From Frigidibacter sp. (lineage in GTDB: Bacteria; Pseudomonadota; Alphaproteobacteria; Rhodobacterales; Rhodobacteraceae): a stretch of 64,000 nucleotides of DNA. The notes under the pieces are model-generated. The model ran no database searches. It worked only from the letters and a program-made list of their open reading frames with translations, and had not been told where the DNA came from. The stretch is taken from positions 357,302 through 421,301 of the forward strand of contig NZ_JAUYTT010000005.1 of the NCBI RefSeq assembly GCF_030695035.1. Reading direction: 5' to 3'. The position numbers were made by a program, and so were the translations under genes. This document shows positions 8,901-19,177 of the stretch, piece after piece; position 1 is the stretch's first letter; every line of letters starts with the position of its first letter.

Positions 8901-10397
8901 TCACTTCAGCCGCTGACCGTTCGCATAAAGCCCGCCATCCTCGCGGACCTCGATGGTGGAGTTGAGCTCGTCCGGCCCCGGTCCGGCATTGGCGAAGAGG
9001 CCCGCCATCATCCGTACGCCCATCGCCTGCTCTTCGGGCACGATGCCCATGGCGATCAGCTTGTCCAAGAGCCCATTGCCGCCCAGCAGCTTCAGGCTGA
9101 CGGACCCCAGCGGCTTGGGGAAGCCGTCATAGGTGACCATGTCGGTATTGTCGAAGGTGAAGGCGCCATCCCCGGTCAGGTCCGCGCCGCCGAAGGTCAG
9201 TTTCAGCTCGTTCAGGTCCAGCGCATGCAGCTCGCCGGGCACCGCATCGTCGGTGGCCGAGGTCGGGTCGAAGATATCGACCAGCATCCGTGCCGCGCCG
9301 CTGATGTCGAGGATCAGCGTCGCCGGATCGCGCGGCAGCTGCGCCATCGGGTCGAACATCGCCCAGACCTCATCGTTCACCGTCAGGTCCACCAGCCGCG
9401 TCTCGAACGCGAAGGGCGCGGGCGTGTCGGATTGCGACACCGGCATCAGCAGGCTGAACGCCGATTCCGCCAGCGCGATGTTCACCGGGAACGGGATCTG
9501 CGAGCCGGTCAGCGCCATCGTCGCCCCGGTCCCCTCCGCGCCATAGCGCAGGGCCTCGGCATTCATCGCCACGTCAAAGCTGCCGCCCATCCCCGCGGCC
9601 TCGATGTTCATCGTGTCGGTCGCGTCCACCACATCCATGCTGTAGGCGCCGGCGCCATAGCTGAAGCTGCCATCGATGGTCAGCCCCGCCGCCAGCGCCG
9701 CGGCCATGTCATTCATGTCCACACCCTCGGGCAGGGTCATCGACCCGGTACCGGCCAGGTCGGTCATGCTGCCGTCCATCGAGAAGGTGCCGCCCGCCTC
9801 GGGGTCAACCGCCGAGACGGTGAAGGTCATCTCAGGCGAGGCAAATTGCTGGGTCGCGATCGTATCCCCGGCCGTCGCCATCACCGAGGTGCCGGTCACG
9901 TCGCTCGCCGTCAGGTCCATGGTCATCTCGACCGGCGCGCCGTTCACCACCATCTCGGTGATGGTCATGCTCAGCGACGGCGCGGTGAAGTCGTATTTCA
10001 TCTCTTCGGGCGTGCCCGAGACGGTCATCACCATCTCCGGCTGCGAGAACAGCATCGACATCTCGGTCGTCTCGCCCTCTACAACTGTGGTCATGTCGAA
10101 CGGCACTTCGGGCGACATCGTGATCTCGACCGCGCCGCCCCGTTCCACCATCACCACTTCGGCAATGGTCACGCTGCCGCTGGCTTCCGGCGTGGTGGTG
10201 GTCGCGGTCACGTCGCGCAGCGTCAGCGTGCCGCCCGAGGCGTCCTCGGACCCGGCGGTCACGGTATAGCCCATGTCGGCGTAATAGTCCTGCCAGCTCT
10301 GCCAGACTTCGGCTGCCGTCACATCGGCCTGCGCCGCGGTGCTGCACAGCAGGCCTGCCAGCAGCGTGCTGCAGCCCAATGATTTCCACTGTTCCAT
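8901..10397 (-). CDS. DUF2125 domain-containing exported protein
   Basis: Family of unknown function, frequent in Rhodobacterales. The 498-residue protein has an N-terminal signal peptide (LLAGLLCSTAAQA, cleavage near residue 24) and is therefore probably periplasmic or outer-membrane associated. The rest is acidic, rich in Thr, Met and Ala, with many repeated short beta-type stretches such as EMTMDLTA and TFSMDGSM. The overall pattern resembles a long beta-solenoid or lipid-binding fold, which is inference. The ATG at 10397 has AAGG eight bases upstream. It runs convergent to darG and stands alone. Confidence 0.75.
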   Translation of the reverse strand: MEQWKSLGCSTLLAGLLCSTAAQADVTAAEVWQSWQDYYADMGYTVTAGSEDASGGTLTLRDVTATTTTPEASGSVTIAEVVMVERGGAVEITMSPEVPFDMTTVVEGETTEMSMLFSQPEMVMTVSGTPEEMKYDFTAPSLSMTITEMVVNGAPVEMTMDLTASDVTGTSVMATAGDTIATQQFASPEMTFTVSAVDPEAGGTFSMDGSMTDLAGTGSMTLPEGVDMNDMAAALAAGLTIDGSFSYGAGAYSMDVVDATDTMNIEAAGMGGSFDVAMNAEALRYGAEGTGATMALTGSQIPFPVNIALAESAFSLLMPVSQSDTPAPFAFETRLVDLTVNDEVWAMFDPMAQLPRDPATLILDISGAARMLVDIFDPTSATDDAVPGELHALDLNELKLTFGGADLTGDGAFTFDNTDMVTYDGFPKPLGSVSLKLLGGNGLLDKLIAMGIVPEEQAMGVRMMAGLFANAGPGPDELNSTIEVREDGGLYANGQRLK

Positions 10398-10528
10398 AAT
10401 GATGCCTTGCGGTTTGAAAACGCTCGGGCGGCAGCATCCTGCCCCCCGGCGCCAAGGTCAAGCGTTTCCCGGGCGATGGTTTTTCTGCTATTGCACAGGG
10501 AATGAACGGCTTTGGGGCAGGGATGGCA

Positions 10529-11143
10529 ATGATTGCACTCGAATGTGATGGCGGCGTGTGGACGGCAACGATCAACCGGCCCGACAAGGCCAATTCGCTG
10601 ACCGCCGCGATGCTGGAGGAGCTGGAGCGAATTGCAGGCGCCGCCGCCGATGAAGGTGCCCGCGTTCTGGTGCTGACCGGCGCCGGCAAGGTTTTCTCCG
10701 CCGGCGCCGATCTCGATGAGGCCCGCGCCGGCCTCGCCACCAGCCCGGTCTGGGAACGTCTGTCGGGCCGAATCGCCAGCCTGCCCTGCCTGACCATCGC
10801 CGCGCTGAACGGCACGCTGGCGGGGGGCGCGATGGGCATGGCGCTGGCCTGTGACATCCGCATCGCGGCAGAGGGGGCCAAGTTCTTCTACCCGGTGATG
10901 AAGCTCGGCTTCCTGCCGCAGCCGTCAGACCCGCCGCGCCTCGCCGCGCTGGTCGGCCCCTCGCGCGCCAAGATGATCCTGATGGCGGGCGCGAGGATCG
11001 ACACCGCCGAGGCGCTGGCCTGGGGCCTGATCGACCGGATGGTGCCGGGGCCTCAGCTGATGGACACCGTCGCCGCCCTCTCTGCCGATGCTCGCGGCGC
11101 CAGCCCCGCGCATGTCGCCGGCATCAAGGCGCTGGTGCCTTAA
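10529..11143 (+). CDS. enoyl-CoA hydratase/isomerase (crotonase) family protein
   Basis: About 204 residues with the crotonase fold. ATINRPDKANSLT, the oxyanion block FSAGADLDEA, and LAGGAMGMALACDIRIA are clear. The protein is shorter than classic hydratases (about 260 residues) and ends soon after the helical GLIDRMV segment. In the block where hydratases usually have a catalytic Glu (consensus PExxLG), this protein reads YPVMKLGFLPQPSDPPRL, so the Glu appears replaced by Val. It may therefore be an isomerase, thioesterase or other crotonase activity. In-frame ATGs at 10502, 10523 and 10529 compete; 10529 has AGGG six bases upstream and fits family starts. Substrate unknown. Confidence 0.8.
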   Translation: MIALECDGGVWTATINRPDKANSLTAAMLEELERIAGAAADEGARVLVLTGAGKVFSAGADLDEARAGLATSPVWERLSGRIASLPCLTIAALNGTLAGGAMGMALACDIRIAAEGAKFFYPVMKLGFLPQPSDPPRLAALVGPSRAKMILMAGARIDTAEALAWGLIDRMVPGPQLMDTVAALSADARGASPAHVAGIKALVP

Positions 11144-11151
11144 TCCTTCCG

Positions 11152-11502
11152 CTAGTCTTTTCGGCGCCGCCCCGGCGGCCCCGGCACCTTCGACAAAAAC
11201 TCCGGCGGCCGCTTTGCCACCCATTCCGCAAATTTCTGCAACCGCGGATGTTCGCGCAGCGCCTCCGGCGTGGAGAAATTCCGCGCCAGCTCGCCTTCCG
11301 TCAGCGAGGCATGGATCTCCTTGTGGCAGATGTCATGCAGCAGCACCGTGGGCCCGTGCCGCCCGCCCTTCAGCTTGGGGATCAGGTGATGCAGGCTTTG
11401 CGGCACATCCGCCGGAATCGGCCGCAGGCACAGCGCGCAGATCGGCTCCGGCACGTCCGGCGCCGCCTCTTCTTCATCCTCGACCCATGTCTTCCGCGCC
11501 AT
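11152..11502 (-). CDS. HNH endonuclease-like protein
   Basis: A 116-residue protein with a CALC knuckle, then HHLIPKLKGG, and HDICHKEIH, the order of an HNH (beta-beta-alpha metal) nuclease domain. The C-terminal tail is basic and proline-rich (GPPGRRRKD). Similar small stand-alone HNH proteins are common in alphaproteobacteria and their substrates are not known. The frame is open well upstream, but the ATG at 11502 follows GGGGGCG and gives the compact family length. It lies convergent to the crotonase gene with an 8-base gap and divergent from the flavoprotein gene. Confidence 0.75.
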   Translation of the reverse strand: MARKTWVEDEEEAAPDVPEPICALCLRPIPADVPQSLHHLIPKLKGGRHGPTVLLHDICHKEIHASLTEGELARNFSTPEALREHPRLQKFAEWVAKRPPEFLSKVPGPPGRRRKD

Positions 11503-11595
11503 ATCGCCCCCAACCCCGCTTGCCCGGCCCCCTTGCTCGTGGCGGCCTTCGATGCCACAGGGATGATATAGCCGCCACTTGGCAAGGGAAAAGCA

Positions 11596-12762
11596 ATGAC
11601 CGATGCGCTGGTGATCGGGGCCGGTCCCGCCGGTCTGATGGCAGCCGAGGCGCTGGCCGCCGCCGGGCGCCGCGTCGTCATCGCCGAGGCGAAACCCTCC
11701 CCGGCGCGCAAGCTGCTGATGGCTGGCAAGTCCGGGCTGAACATCACCCACGATGACCCTGCCGCCGGGTTCGCGGGGCATTACGACGCCGACTGGCTAG
11801 CCCCGATCCTCGCCGGCTTCGGCCCGGCCGAGGTGATGGACTGGTGCCGCGGCCTCGGGCAAGAGGTCTTCACCGGCTCCTCGGGCCGGGTCTTCCCGCA
11901 GGCGATGAAGGCCTCACCCCTGCTGCGCGCCTGGCTGCGGCGGCTGGAGGGCGCGGGGGTGGTCTTGCACACAAGCTGGCGCTGGACCGGCTGGCAAGAC
12001 GGCGCGCTGGCCTTCGACACGCCCGATGGTCCCCGCTTTGAGCGTCCCGCCGTCACCGTGCTGGCGCTCGGCGGCGCCAGCTGGCCGCGCCTTGGCTCCG
12101 ATGCCGCCTGGGTGCCGTGGCTGGAAGGGCAGGGCGTTCCCGTCGCGCCCTTCCGCCCCGCCAACATGGGCTTCAGCGTCGACTGGTCGGGCAAGATGCC
12201 ACCGCTCTTCGGCAGCCCCGTCAAGGATGTCGCCCTGATCGCCGGCGACCAGCGCGAACGCGGCGAGTTCGTCATCTCCGCCCGCGGCATCGAGGGCGGC
12301 GGCGTCTATGCCGTCTCCGCCGCCGTGCGCGATGGCGCGGCCCTCACGCTCGACCTCGCCCCCACCCGCAGCCTCACCGAGGTCGCCGGCCGCCTCACCC
12401 GCCCGCGCGGGAAAGAGACGGTGGCGAACTGGCTGCGCAAGGCGCTGCGGCTCGACCCTGTCAAGATCGCGCTGCTGCAGGAATGGGGCCGGCCGCTGCC
12501 GTCCGATCCGGCGCGGCTCGCGCAGATCATCAAGGCGCTGCCCGTCCGCCACACCGGCCCCCGCCCCATCGCCGAGGCAATCTCCAGCGCCGGCGGCATC
12601 CCCCGCGCGGCGCTGACCGAGGGGCTGGAGTTGCAAGCTCTTCCAGGCACCTTCGCCTGCGGCGAGATGCTGGATTGGGAGGCGCCGACGGGCGGTTACC
12701 TGCTCACCGCCTGCCTTGCGACCGGGCTGCACGCAGGCCGCGCCGCCGCCGCGAAGGGGTAA
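11596..12762 (+). CDS. TIGR03862/HI0933-type flavoprotein (NAD(P)/FAD-dependent oxidoreductase)
   Basis: About 388 residues. The N-terminal dinucleotide motif VIGAGPAGLMAAEALA binds FAD, followed by the family-specific AGKSGLNITHDDP and the C-terminal GEMLDWEAPTGGYLLTACLATG block that closes over the flavin. This HI0933/YhiN-like group is related to BaiN-type reductases; the physiological substrate is unknown. No signal peptide is seen, so it should be cytoplasmic. It starts 93 bases from the divergent HNH gene. Confidence 0.85.
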   Translation: MTDALVIGAGPAGLMAAEALAAAGRRVVIAEAKPSPARKLLMAGKSGLNITHDDPAAGFAGHYDADWLAPILAGFGPAEVMDWCRGLGQEVFTGSSGRVFPQAMKASPLLRAWLRRLEGAGVVLHTSWRWTGWQDGALAFDTPDGPRFERPAVTVLALGGASWPRLGSDAAWVPWLEGQGVPVAPFRPANMGFSVDWSGKMPPLFGSPVKDVALIAGDQRERGEFVISARGIEGGGVYAVSAAVRDGAALTLDLAPTRSLTEVAGRLTRPRGKETVANWLRKALRLDPVKIALLQEWGRPLPSDPARLAQIIKALPVRHTGPRPIAEAISSAGGIPRAALTEGLELQALPGTFACGEMLDWEAPTGGYLLTACLATGLHAGRAAAAKG

Positions 12763-12779
12763 AAGGGGCCAAGGCGGCT

Positions 12780-12833
12780 GCAGAAATCATGCGCATGACA
12801 TATGCATGGTTTCTGCATGGGTTCTGTATGCCC
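12780..12833. repeat. CATATG/GCGCAT-rich dispersed repeat, copy 1
   Basis: Short element between two convergent genes containing ATCATGCGCATGAC, ATATGCATGG and TTCTGTATGCC. In reverse complement it aligns with the copy at 42881-42932 (shared GGCATA..GAA..CCAT and CATGCGCATGATTT blocks) and partly with 51561-51592. It may act as a transcript-end hairpin. Confidence 0.6.
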
Positions 12834-12834
12834 C

Positions 12835-13854
12835 TCAGGCGGCCAGTTTCCCCAGATCGCCCATCGCCCCCGCCGCGATCTCGAACGACCGCTTTCGCTT
12901 GCCGTGGTCATGGATCTGGCTTGTCAGGATCACCTCATCCGGCCGGTGCCGCGCGATCAGCGCCGCCAGTTGCGCCCGCACTGCCTCTGGCCCGCCTACC
13001 GCGGTGATTGACAGCGCCTCCTGCACCGCCGCCACGATATGCCTTGGCAATATGGCCCCCACATCCTCCACCGGCCGCGGCAAGGGCCCCGGTTTTCCGG
13101 TGCGCAGATTGGCAAAGGCCTGCAGCATGGACGAGCGAAGGTAGGCACCCTCCGCATCATCCGTCCCGGCGAAAACATTGATTGCCATCATGAAATGCGG
13201 CTTGGACAGATGCTCTGACGGCTTGAACGTGCGCCGATACACATCCGCCGCCTGCTCCAGCGCGGCGGGCGCGAAATGGCTGGCAAAGGCATAGGGCAGC
13301 CCCAGATAGGCCGCCAGCTGCGCGCCATAGAGCGACGAGCCAAGGATCCAGACCGGCACCCTGGTGCCCATGCCCGGCACCGCGACGATCGGCGCGCGCG
13401 GCTTGGCCCCGGCCATATAGCCAATCAATTCAACGACATCGGCAGGGAACTGGTCCTCCTGCGACATCCCCCGGCGCAGCGCCTGCATCGTCGCGCCATC
13501 GGTCCCCGGCGCCCGCCCCAGCCCCAGATCGATCCGCCCCGGATAAAGCTCCGCCAGCGTCCCGAACGCCTCGGCCACCTGCAGTGGCGCGTGGTTCGGC
13601 AGCATGATCCCGCCCGAGCCGACGCGAATTTCCTGTGTCGCGCCAGCCACATGGCCGATCAGAACCGCCGTCGCCGCGCTGGCAATGCCGGTCATGTTGT
13701 GGTGCTCTGCCAGCCAGAAACGCTTGTACCCAAGCGCCTCGGCATGGATCGCAAGGTCGCGCACATTGGCCAGCGCCTCTGCCACCGTCGCGCCCTCGGG
13801 CACGGGCGCAAGGTCAAGCATCGAATAGGGAATCTCGGAGTTCGACTGGGTCAT
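12835..13854 (-). CDS. LLM-class flavin-dependent oxidoreductase (luciferase-like monooxygenase)
   Basis: About 339 residues of the bacterial luciferase-like TIM-barrel family, which uses FMNH2 supplied by a separate reductase. Family motifs include [19 protein letters not shown] at the start, [32 protein letters not shown] and [17 protein letters not shown]. This is the single-component subgroup often annotated as MsnO8/YhbW-like. The ATG at 13854 is preceded by AAAGGA. The gene stands alone and convergent to the flavoprotein gene. Substrate is not predictable. Confidence 0.88.
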   Translation of the reverse strand: MTQSNSEIPYSMLDLAPVPEGATVAEALANVRDLAIHAEALGYKRFWLAEHHNMTGIASAATAVLIGHVAGATQEIRVGSGGIMLPNHAPLQVAEAFGTLAELYPGRIDLGLGRAPGTDGATMQALRRGMSQEDQFPADVVELIGYMAGAKPRAPIVAVPGMGTRVPVWILGSSLYGAQLAAYLGLPYAFASHFAPAALEQAADVYRRTFKPSEHLSKPHFMMAINVFAGTDDAEGAYLRSSMLQAFANLRTGKPGPLPRPVEDVGAILPRHIVAAVQEALSITAVGGPEAVRAQLAALIARHRPDEVILTSQIHDHGKRKRSFEIAAGAMGDLGKLAA

Positions 13855-13905
13855 GGGGGGATCCTTTCCCCCTTCATGTAGGGTGCCGCGCCGCGGAAAA
13901 AACCC

Positions 13906-14379
13906 TCAGCCGCGCAGCCCGGTCGCCTCCAGCATCCCGCGCCGCTTGGCCTCATAGTAATAGCCGCGGGAATACCAGCCCACAGCCGCATCATGGCTGC
14001 CATCCGACACCATCCAGGCCCCGCGCAGGTATTTCACCGCGTATTTCAGGTTGGTCTCGGGGTTCAGGAGGTCGGTGGGAGCGCCGCGAAAGCCCATGGT
14101 CGAGGCGGTCTGCGGCAGTATCTGCATCAGGCCATAGTAAGGCCCGTTGCGGGCCGCGGGATTGTAGCTGCTCTCGCGCTGCACAACGCGGTGAACCAGC
14201 GCCGGGGGCACGTCATATTCGCGGGCATAGCGGTCCACCAGTGCCAGCAGCTCGGGCGAGGCGGCGGCATAGGTCGGCGTCGCGTAACGCGTAACTTCTT
14301 CTTCCTTGCTGCCGCAGCCGGCCAGCGCGATGACCAGCGCCGACACCCCGGCAAGCGCCACACGGTTAAGTCCTGACAT
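13906..14379 (-). CDS. lytic transglycosylase domain lipoprotein
   Basis: About 157 residues. A lipoprotein signal with lipobox LAGC (Cys near 21) is followed by an SLT-type lysozyme fold. VVQRESSYNP carries the likely catalytic Glu, then GLMQILPQTASTMGF and NPETNLKYAVKYLRG are typical of Slt/MltE enzymes that cleave peptidoglycan to anhydromuropeptides. The open frame extends 32 codons upstream, but ATG 14379 follows GGGGAACGGGGAC and begins the signal sequence directly. Probably outer-membrane or periplasmic. Monocistronic downstream of holA. Confidence 0.88.
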   Translation of the reverse strand: MSGLNRVALAGVSALVIALAGCGSKEEEVTRYATPTYAAASPELLALVDRYAREYDVPPALVHRVVQRESSYNPAARNGPYYGLMQILPQTASTMGFRGAPTDLLNPETNLKYAVKYLRGAWMVSDGSHDAAVGWYSRGYYYEAKRRGMLEATGLRG

Positions 14380-14506
14380 GTCCCCGTTCCCCTGTCCCGT
14401 CAGGCCTTTGCGGCCCGTTCGCGCGGAAAGATAGCAGAGCAGGGGGCTGCGCGAAAAGCGGCAGGTTCCCGCCAATAGGTCGCATCGGCGGCCCGTCGCC
14501 TATGGT

Positions 14507-15529
14507 TCAGCGCCGGTTCATCATCGCCAGCCGGATCAGCGCCCGTTCCATCACCGCCATCGCCGGGGCGCGGCTGGTGGACCGCAGCGTCAGGTCGGTC
14601 TCGATGATGGTGGACAGCGCCTGTTCCAGCCGCTCCATCCCCCAGTTCTGCGCCTGCCGCAGCATCCTGTCGCGCCGCGGGCCGAAGATCGGCGGGCGCA
14701 TCCGGGCAATGCCGGCGGCCGGCCCACCCGGATCGGCGCTGGCGGCGTGGAGCGCCCGGAAATGGCGCAGCGTGGCAATGCACAGCGTCACCGGGTTCAC
14801 CCCCTGCCCCTCCAGCCGCCGCATCATCGGGCCAAGCTCTCCGGTCCGGCTTTCCGCGACGATGGACAGCAGGTCATCGACCTCGGCCTCGATGGTCGCA
14901 GGCGCGCAGGCATCCACATCGGCGGGGGTGAGGGGGGTGGTGTCGCCGTACTTGTAGAGGGCGATCTTCTCCACCGTCTGGCGGAAATCGCCGGGGTCGA
15001 GATCCTTGGCCAGCGCCAGAAGGTCGGTCATCGCCTCGCGGTCGATCTCTCCAAGCCCCGACTTGCGCAGGGTTTCCTCGATCTCCTCGCGGCTTGGCGG
15101 ATCGTCATAGATGCCGATGGCATAGGCATTTGCGTGATCTTCGAAGATCTTGCGCAGCGCCGACTTGGCCGTCAGGTTGCCCGCCGTCACCACGATGGCC
15201 GCATCGCCGGGGCGCCAGTCGGCCATGGTCGCCTGCACCACCGGCGCGAGGCCGTCGCTGGCATCCTCCAGAAAGGCCACCCGCGGGCCGGGGAAGAAGC
15301 CCTGCGCCTTCACCGCATCTTGCAGCGCGGCCGGGTCGCGGCGCAGATCGCCCGCCGGGATCCGCGCCAGCCGCATCTCGGCCTCGCCTTCCGGCCCGAT
15401 CAGCGCGGCGATAACCTCTTGCCGGCGCAGCGCCACGCGCATCCCGTCGGCGCCGAAGATCAGCAGCCCCGCCCGCGACGCATCCGGCCGCGCGAAATAC
15501 CGCACCGCCGCCGTGCCGGTCAGCTTCAC
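14507..15529 (-). CDS. holA: DNA polymerase III subunit delta
   Basis: Clamp-loader subunit that opens the beta ring. The 340-residue length matches, and the N-terminal LLIFGADGMRVALRRQEV together with the central helical SALRKIFEDHANAYAIGIYDD region fits the HolA family. Its ATG overlaps the lptE stop by four bases (ATGA), placing it third in the leuS-lptE-holA operon, a gene order conserved across alphaproteobacteria and supporting the call. Confidence 0.92.
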   Translation of the reverse strand: MKLTGTAAVRYFARPDASRAGLLIFGADGMRVALRRQEVIAALIGPEGEAEMRLARIPAGDLRRDPAALQDAVKAQGFFPGPRVAFLEDASDGLAPVVQATMADWRPGDAAIVVTAGNLTAKSALRKIFEDHANAYAIGIYDDPPSREEIEETLRKSGLGEIDREAMTDLLALAKDLDPGDFRQTVEKIALYKYGDTTPLTPADVDACAPATIEAEVDDLLSIVAESRTGELGPMMRRLEGQGVNPVTLCIATLRHFRALHAASADPGGPAAGIARMRPPIFGPRRDRMLRQAQNWGMERLEQALSTIIETDLTLRSTSRAPAMAVMERALIRLAMMNRR

Positions 15530-16035
15530 GGCACGTTCCAGCCTGCGGAAGAGGCGATCAGCTCGTTCACGATCTGGTCGGCCAGCAGCCGCATCAACCG
15601 CTCATAGGCGTCCTCCTCGGCGGCATCCGTCGCCACGGTAGAGCCGGAGGCGGAATAGGACACGAAGGTGGTGACATCGCCCTGCGCCAGCGGCGTGCCG
15701 GTTTCGGCATCGGCAAGCAGGTAGGTCGCCATGCCGTCAATATTGTAGCGGGTGGTATCGTTGTCGGGCGTGATCCCCAGCCCCTTGCTGCGCGTGGTGA
15801 TGCCATAGCTCAGGCGGAAGGCCACGTTCTGCGGGCGGCCCAGCCGTTCTTCCAGCCGCTCCACCAGATCGAAGGCGTTCTTGTCGGTCGGGTCTTCGAT
15901 CCGCACCCGGTTCAGCAGCTCGCGCGCGGGCCCGCCGGTGCCATAGACCGGCGCAAAGCCGCAGGCGACCAGCAGGGCCGGGGCCAGCAGCGCCAGAACG
16001 GCCCGGCGGCCAAATGACAGGTCAGATGACGACAT
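15526..16035 (-). CDS. lptE: LPS assembly lipoprotein LptE
   Basis: Plugs the LptD barrel that inserts lipopolysaccharide into the outer membrane. About 169 residues with a twin-Arg-flanked lipoprotein signal ([18 protein letters not shown], lipobox Cys near 25) and the short FAPVYG motif seen after the lipid-modified Cys in alphaproteobacterial LptE. Its start lies 14 bases inside the end of leuS and its stop overlaps holA, so the three are translationally coupled. Confidence 0.9.
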   Translation of the reverse strand: MSSSDLSFGRRAVLALLAPALLVACGFAPVYGTGGPARELLNRVRIEDPTDKNAFDLVERLEERLGRPQNVAFRLSYGITTRSKGLGITPDNDTTRYNIDGMATYLLADAETGTPLAQGDVTTFVSYSASGSTVATDAAEEDAYERLMRLLADQIVNELIASSAGWNVP

Positions 16036-18571
16036 TGACGATGCGCCCCGGAACGACGATCAGCTTCTTCACCGGCTGCCCGGCCAGGAACCTGACGACA
16101 TCATCCACCTCCAGCACCAGCTTTTCAACCTCTGACGCGGGCATGTCGCGCGGCACGGTGATTTCCGCCCGCCGCTTGCCGTTGATCTGGATCGGCAGCG
16201 TCACCGAGTCGTCAACCAGCAGCGCCGGGTCCGCCTCGGGCCAGCGCGCCTGCGCCACCAGCCCCTCGCCGCCCAGCATCGACCAGACCTCTTCGGCCAG
16301 GTGCGGCACCATCGGCGACAGCAGCTGCGCCATCACCCCCATCGCCTCGCGCTTGACCGCGCTGCCCGCCTGCGATTTCGACAAGGTGTTGGCAAAGGCA
16401 TAGAGCTTGGCGACCGAGGTGTTGAAGGCAAAGCCCTCGATCCCCGCCGTCACATCGGCAATCGCCCGGTGGGTGGCGCGGATCAGCGCGGCATCTTCGG
16501 CGGCATTCTCGGGCGCGGTCGATACCGCGATCTCATCCGCCAGCCGCCAGACCCGGCCGAGGAAACGGAATGCCGCATCAGCGCCGGAGGCCGTCCATTC
16601 CACATCCCGTTCCGGCGGGCTGTCCGACATCACGAACCAGCGCGCGGTATCGGCGCCAAAGGCGCTGATGATGTTCACCGGGTCGACGACGTTCTTCTTG
16701 GACTTCGACATCTTGGCCGAGGGGATGATCTCCACTGCCTCGCCCGTCGCCTTGACGGTCCCGCCCTCGACATCCTCGGGCAGGTGATAGACCGGCCGCC
16801 CCGCTGCGTCGCGGGTCTGATAAATCTCATGCGTGACCATCCCCTGCGTGAACAGCGCATTGAACGGCTCGATGGCCTTGGCGGGCAGGTGGCCGGTCGC
16901 GTGCATCGCCCGCGCGAAGAAGCGGGAGTACAAAAGGTGCAGGATCGCGTGCTCGATGCCGCCGATATACTGGTCGACGTTCATCCAGTAGTCGGCATCC
17001 TCGGCAACGGTCGGCGTGTTCGCCCGTGGTGCGGTGAAGCGGGCGTAGTACCAGCTGGAATCCACGAAGGTATCCATCGTGTCGGTCTCGCGCCGGGCCG
17101 CGCCGCCGCAGGTGGGGCAGGTGGCCTTGGTCCAGGTCGGGTGCCGGTCCAGCGGGTTGCCGGGTTTGTCGAAGCTGACATCCTCGGGCAGCGTGATCGG
17201 CAGGTTCTCTTTCTTCTCGGGCACCACGCCGCAGGTGGCGCAATGCACCACGGGGATCGGGCAGCCCCAGTAGCGCTGCCGCGACAGGCCCCAGTCGCGC
17301 AGGCGGTAGTTGGTCACGCCGCGGCCAACGCCATTCGCCTCGCAGAAGTCGATGGCAGCGGCCACCGCCGCCTCGCCGGTCTGCAGGGCCTCGCCGGCAA
17401 AGCCGCGGATGTATTCCACCTTCTCGGATTTCAGCGGCACGAAGGCCTCGGCCAGCGGAGCCTCCTCCGCGCCCTCGGGCAGGAAGACGGGCGGGATCGG
17501 CAGGCCGTACTTGGTCGCAAACTCGAAATCGCGCGCATCATGCGCCGGGCAGCCGAAGATCGCGCCGGTGCCATACTCCATCAGCACGAAGTTGGCGATA
17601 TAGACCGGCAGCTCCCATGAGGTATCGAACGGGTGCCGCACCTTGATGCCGGTATCCATCCCGCGCTTTTCGGCCTTCTCCAGCGCCTCTTCCGAGGTGC
17701 CGATGCGCCGGCATTCCGCGACGAACTCCGCCACCGCCGGATCGTGCCGCTCCAGATGCTTGGCCAGCGGGTGATCGGGGCTGATCGCGGCAAAGCTCGC
17801 GCCCATCAGCGTGTCGGGCCGGGTGGTGTAGACCTCCAGCCGGTCAAAGCCCTCGGGTGCCTCTGCCGTGGAAAACGCAAACTGCAGCCCGCGCGACTTG
17901 CCGATCCAGTTGGCCTGCATTAGCCGCACCTTCTCGGGCCAGTTCTCCAGCCCGTCCAGCGCCTCCAGCAGATCGCCCGCGAAATCCGAGATGCGGAAGA
18001 ACCACTGCGTCAGCTCCTTGCGCTCGACCAGCGCGCCAGACCGCCAGCCGCGCCCGTCGATCACCTGCTCATTCGCCAGAACAGTCATGTCGACCGGGTC
18101 CCAGTTCACCTGCGCCGACTTGCGGTAGACCAGCCCCTTGTCCAGCATGTCGATGAACATCGCCTGCTGCTGGCCGTAATATTCCGGGTCGCAGGTCGCG
18201 AACTCGCGGCTCCAGTCGATGGACAGCCCCAGCGGCTTCATCTGCGCGCGCATGTCGGCGATGTTGCCATAGGTCCAGTCGCGCGGATGGCCGCCACGCT
18301 CGATGGCGGCATTCTCGGCCGGCATCCCGAACGCGTCCCACCCCATCGGGTGCAGCACCGAGAACCCGCAGCTGGCCTTGTAGCGCGCGATCACGTCGCC
18401 CATCGTGTAGTTGCGCACATGGCCCATATGGATGCGCCCCGAAGGGTAGGGGAACATCTCGAGCACGTAATACTTCGGCTTCGCCGGATCGCGCCGCGCG
18501 GTGAACACCCCGGCCTCGTCCCAGGCGCCCTGCCATTTCGGTTCGGTGACGGCGGGATCATAGCGCGACAT
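16022..18571 (-). CDS. leuS: leucyl-tRNA synthetase
   Basis: Charges tRNA-Leu. About 849 residues, the usual bacterial size. The HIGH signature appears as [15 protein letters not shown] near residues 42-56 and the KMSKS loop as [14 protein letters not shown]. The CP1 editing domain lies between them, with zinc-knuckle-like cysteines (CATCG, CPTCG) around residues 435-500. First gene of the leuS-lptE-holA operon. The N-terminus [14 protein letters not shown] is typical. Confidence 0.97.
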   Translation of the reverse strand: MSRYDPAVTEPKWQGAWDEAGVFTARRDPAKPKYYVLEMFPYPSGRIHMGHVRNYTMGDVIARYKASCGFSVLHPMGWDAFGMPAENAAIERGGHPRDWTYGNIADMRAQMKPLGLSIDWSREFATCDPEYYGQQQAMFIDMLDKGLVYRKSAQVNWDPVDMTVLANEQVIDGRGWRSGALVERKELTQWFFRISDFAGDLLEALDGLENWPEKVRLMQANWIGKSRGLQFAFSTAEAPEGFDRLEVYTTRPDTLMGASFAAISPDHPLAKHLERHDPAVAEFVAECRRIGTSEEALEKAEKRGMDTGIKVRHPFDTSWELPVYIANFVLMEYGTGAIFGCPAHDARDFEFATKYGLPIPPVFLPEGAEEAPLAEAFVPLKSEKVEYIRGFAGEALQTGEAAVAAAIDFCEANGVGRGVTNYRLRDWGLSRQRYWGCPIPVVHCATCGVVPEKKENLPITLPEDVSFDKPGNPLDRHPTWTKATCPTCGGAARRETDTMDTFVDSSWYYARFTAPRANTPTVAEDADYWMNVDQYIGGIEHAILHLLYSRFFARAMHATGHLPAKAIEPFNALFTQGMVTHEIYQTRDAAGRPVYHLPEDVEGGTVKATGEAVEIIPSAKMSKSKKNVVDPVNIISAFGADTARWFVMSDSPPERDVEWTASGADAAFRFLGRVWRLADEIAVSTAPENAAEDAALIRATHRAIADVTAGIEGFAFNTSVAKLYAFANTLSKSQAGSAVKREAMGVMAQLLSPMVPHLAEEVWSMLGGEGLVAQARWPEADPALLVDDSVTLPIQINGKRRAEITVPRDMPASEVEKLVLEVDDVVRFLAGQPVKKLIVVPGRIVNVVI

Positions 18572-18593
18572 AATAGGGTAGTCCTTCCATGCG

Positions 18594-18619
18594 AACGCCG
18601 GGCGAAGCGGCCCGGCGTT
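18594..18619. terminator. strong hairpin between DUF3576 gene and leuS
   Basis: AACGCCGGGC (18594-18603) pairs perfectly with GCCCGGCGTT (18610-18619) around a six-base loop. It lies after the end of the DUF3576 gene and before leuS on the minus strand. It may end the upstream transcript or form part of a leuS leader. There is no clear T-run on the minus strand. Confidence 0.45.
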
Positions 18620-18664
18620 TATACTCTGTCGTGCAGGGGATTCCAGATGCTCTGGAAACCGGCG

Positions 18665-19177
18665 TCAAAGCTTGCTGTCGCGGATCCGCAGCTGCCGGGC
18701 GCGGGTCAGGATCGCATCCTCGACCGCGCGGACGGTATCGGCCGCAACCGGCCCGCCCGAGGTTTCCATCGCCAGCTTCAGGCTGCGCGCGTCCAGTGCC
18801 GGGTCCTGCACATAGACAGTGGCGCGATAGGCGCGCCCGCCGCCCGGAGGCGTACCATAGCCGGTGACGATCACGCCCGAGAACGGATCGACCGACTGGA
18901 TCGGCAGGAAGTTCAGCACCTCAAGGCTCGCCTGCCACAGATACTTGTTAACCTCGACGGTCACGTTCGGGTCGGCATTGTCGTTGAACAGGTCGAACAG
19001 GGACGAACGGTTGCTGCGGATCTCGTCCTCGGTGTCATAGTCCACCAGGGCGTCGAGCTCGGCGCGCTGCTGCGCGTTCGTCTCGGGCGTGCCAAACATG
19101 CTGCCCGATCCGCAAGCGGACAACGTGGCAAGAAGGGCGGTGATCAGGCCGGCGCGCAGAAAGCGTTGGACGAGCAT
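18665..19177 (-). CDS. DUF3576 domain-containing lipoprotein
   Basis: About 170 residues; family of unknown function in alphaproteobacteria. A lipoprotein signal ends in LSAC (Cys near 22), so it is probably anchored in the outer membrane. The body carries VNKYLWQASLEVLNFLPI and GVIVTGYGTPPG, which are family hallmarks, and an RIRDSKL C-terminus. Gene position beside leuS-lptE suggests an envelope role, which is inference. It is divergent from the porin gene across about 290 bases. Confidence 0.85.
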   Translation of the reverse strand: MLVQRFLRAGLITALLATLSACGSGSMFGTPETNAQQRAELDALVDYDTEDEIRSNRSSLFDLFNDNADPNVTVEVNKYLWQASLEVLNFLPIQSVDPFSGVIVTGYGTPPGGGRAYRATVYVQDPALDARSLKLAMETSGGPVAADTVRAVEDAILTRARQLRIRDSKL

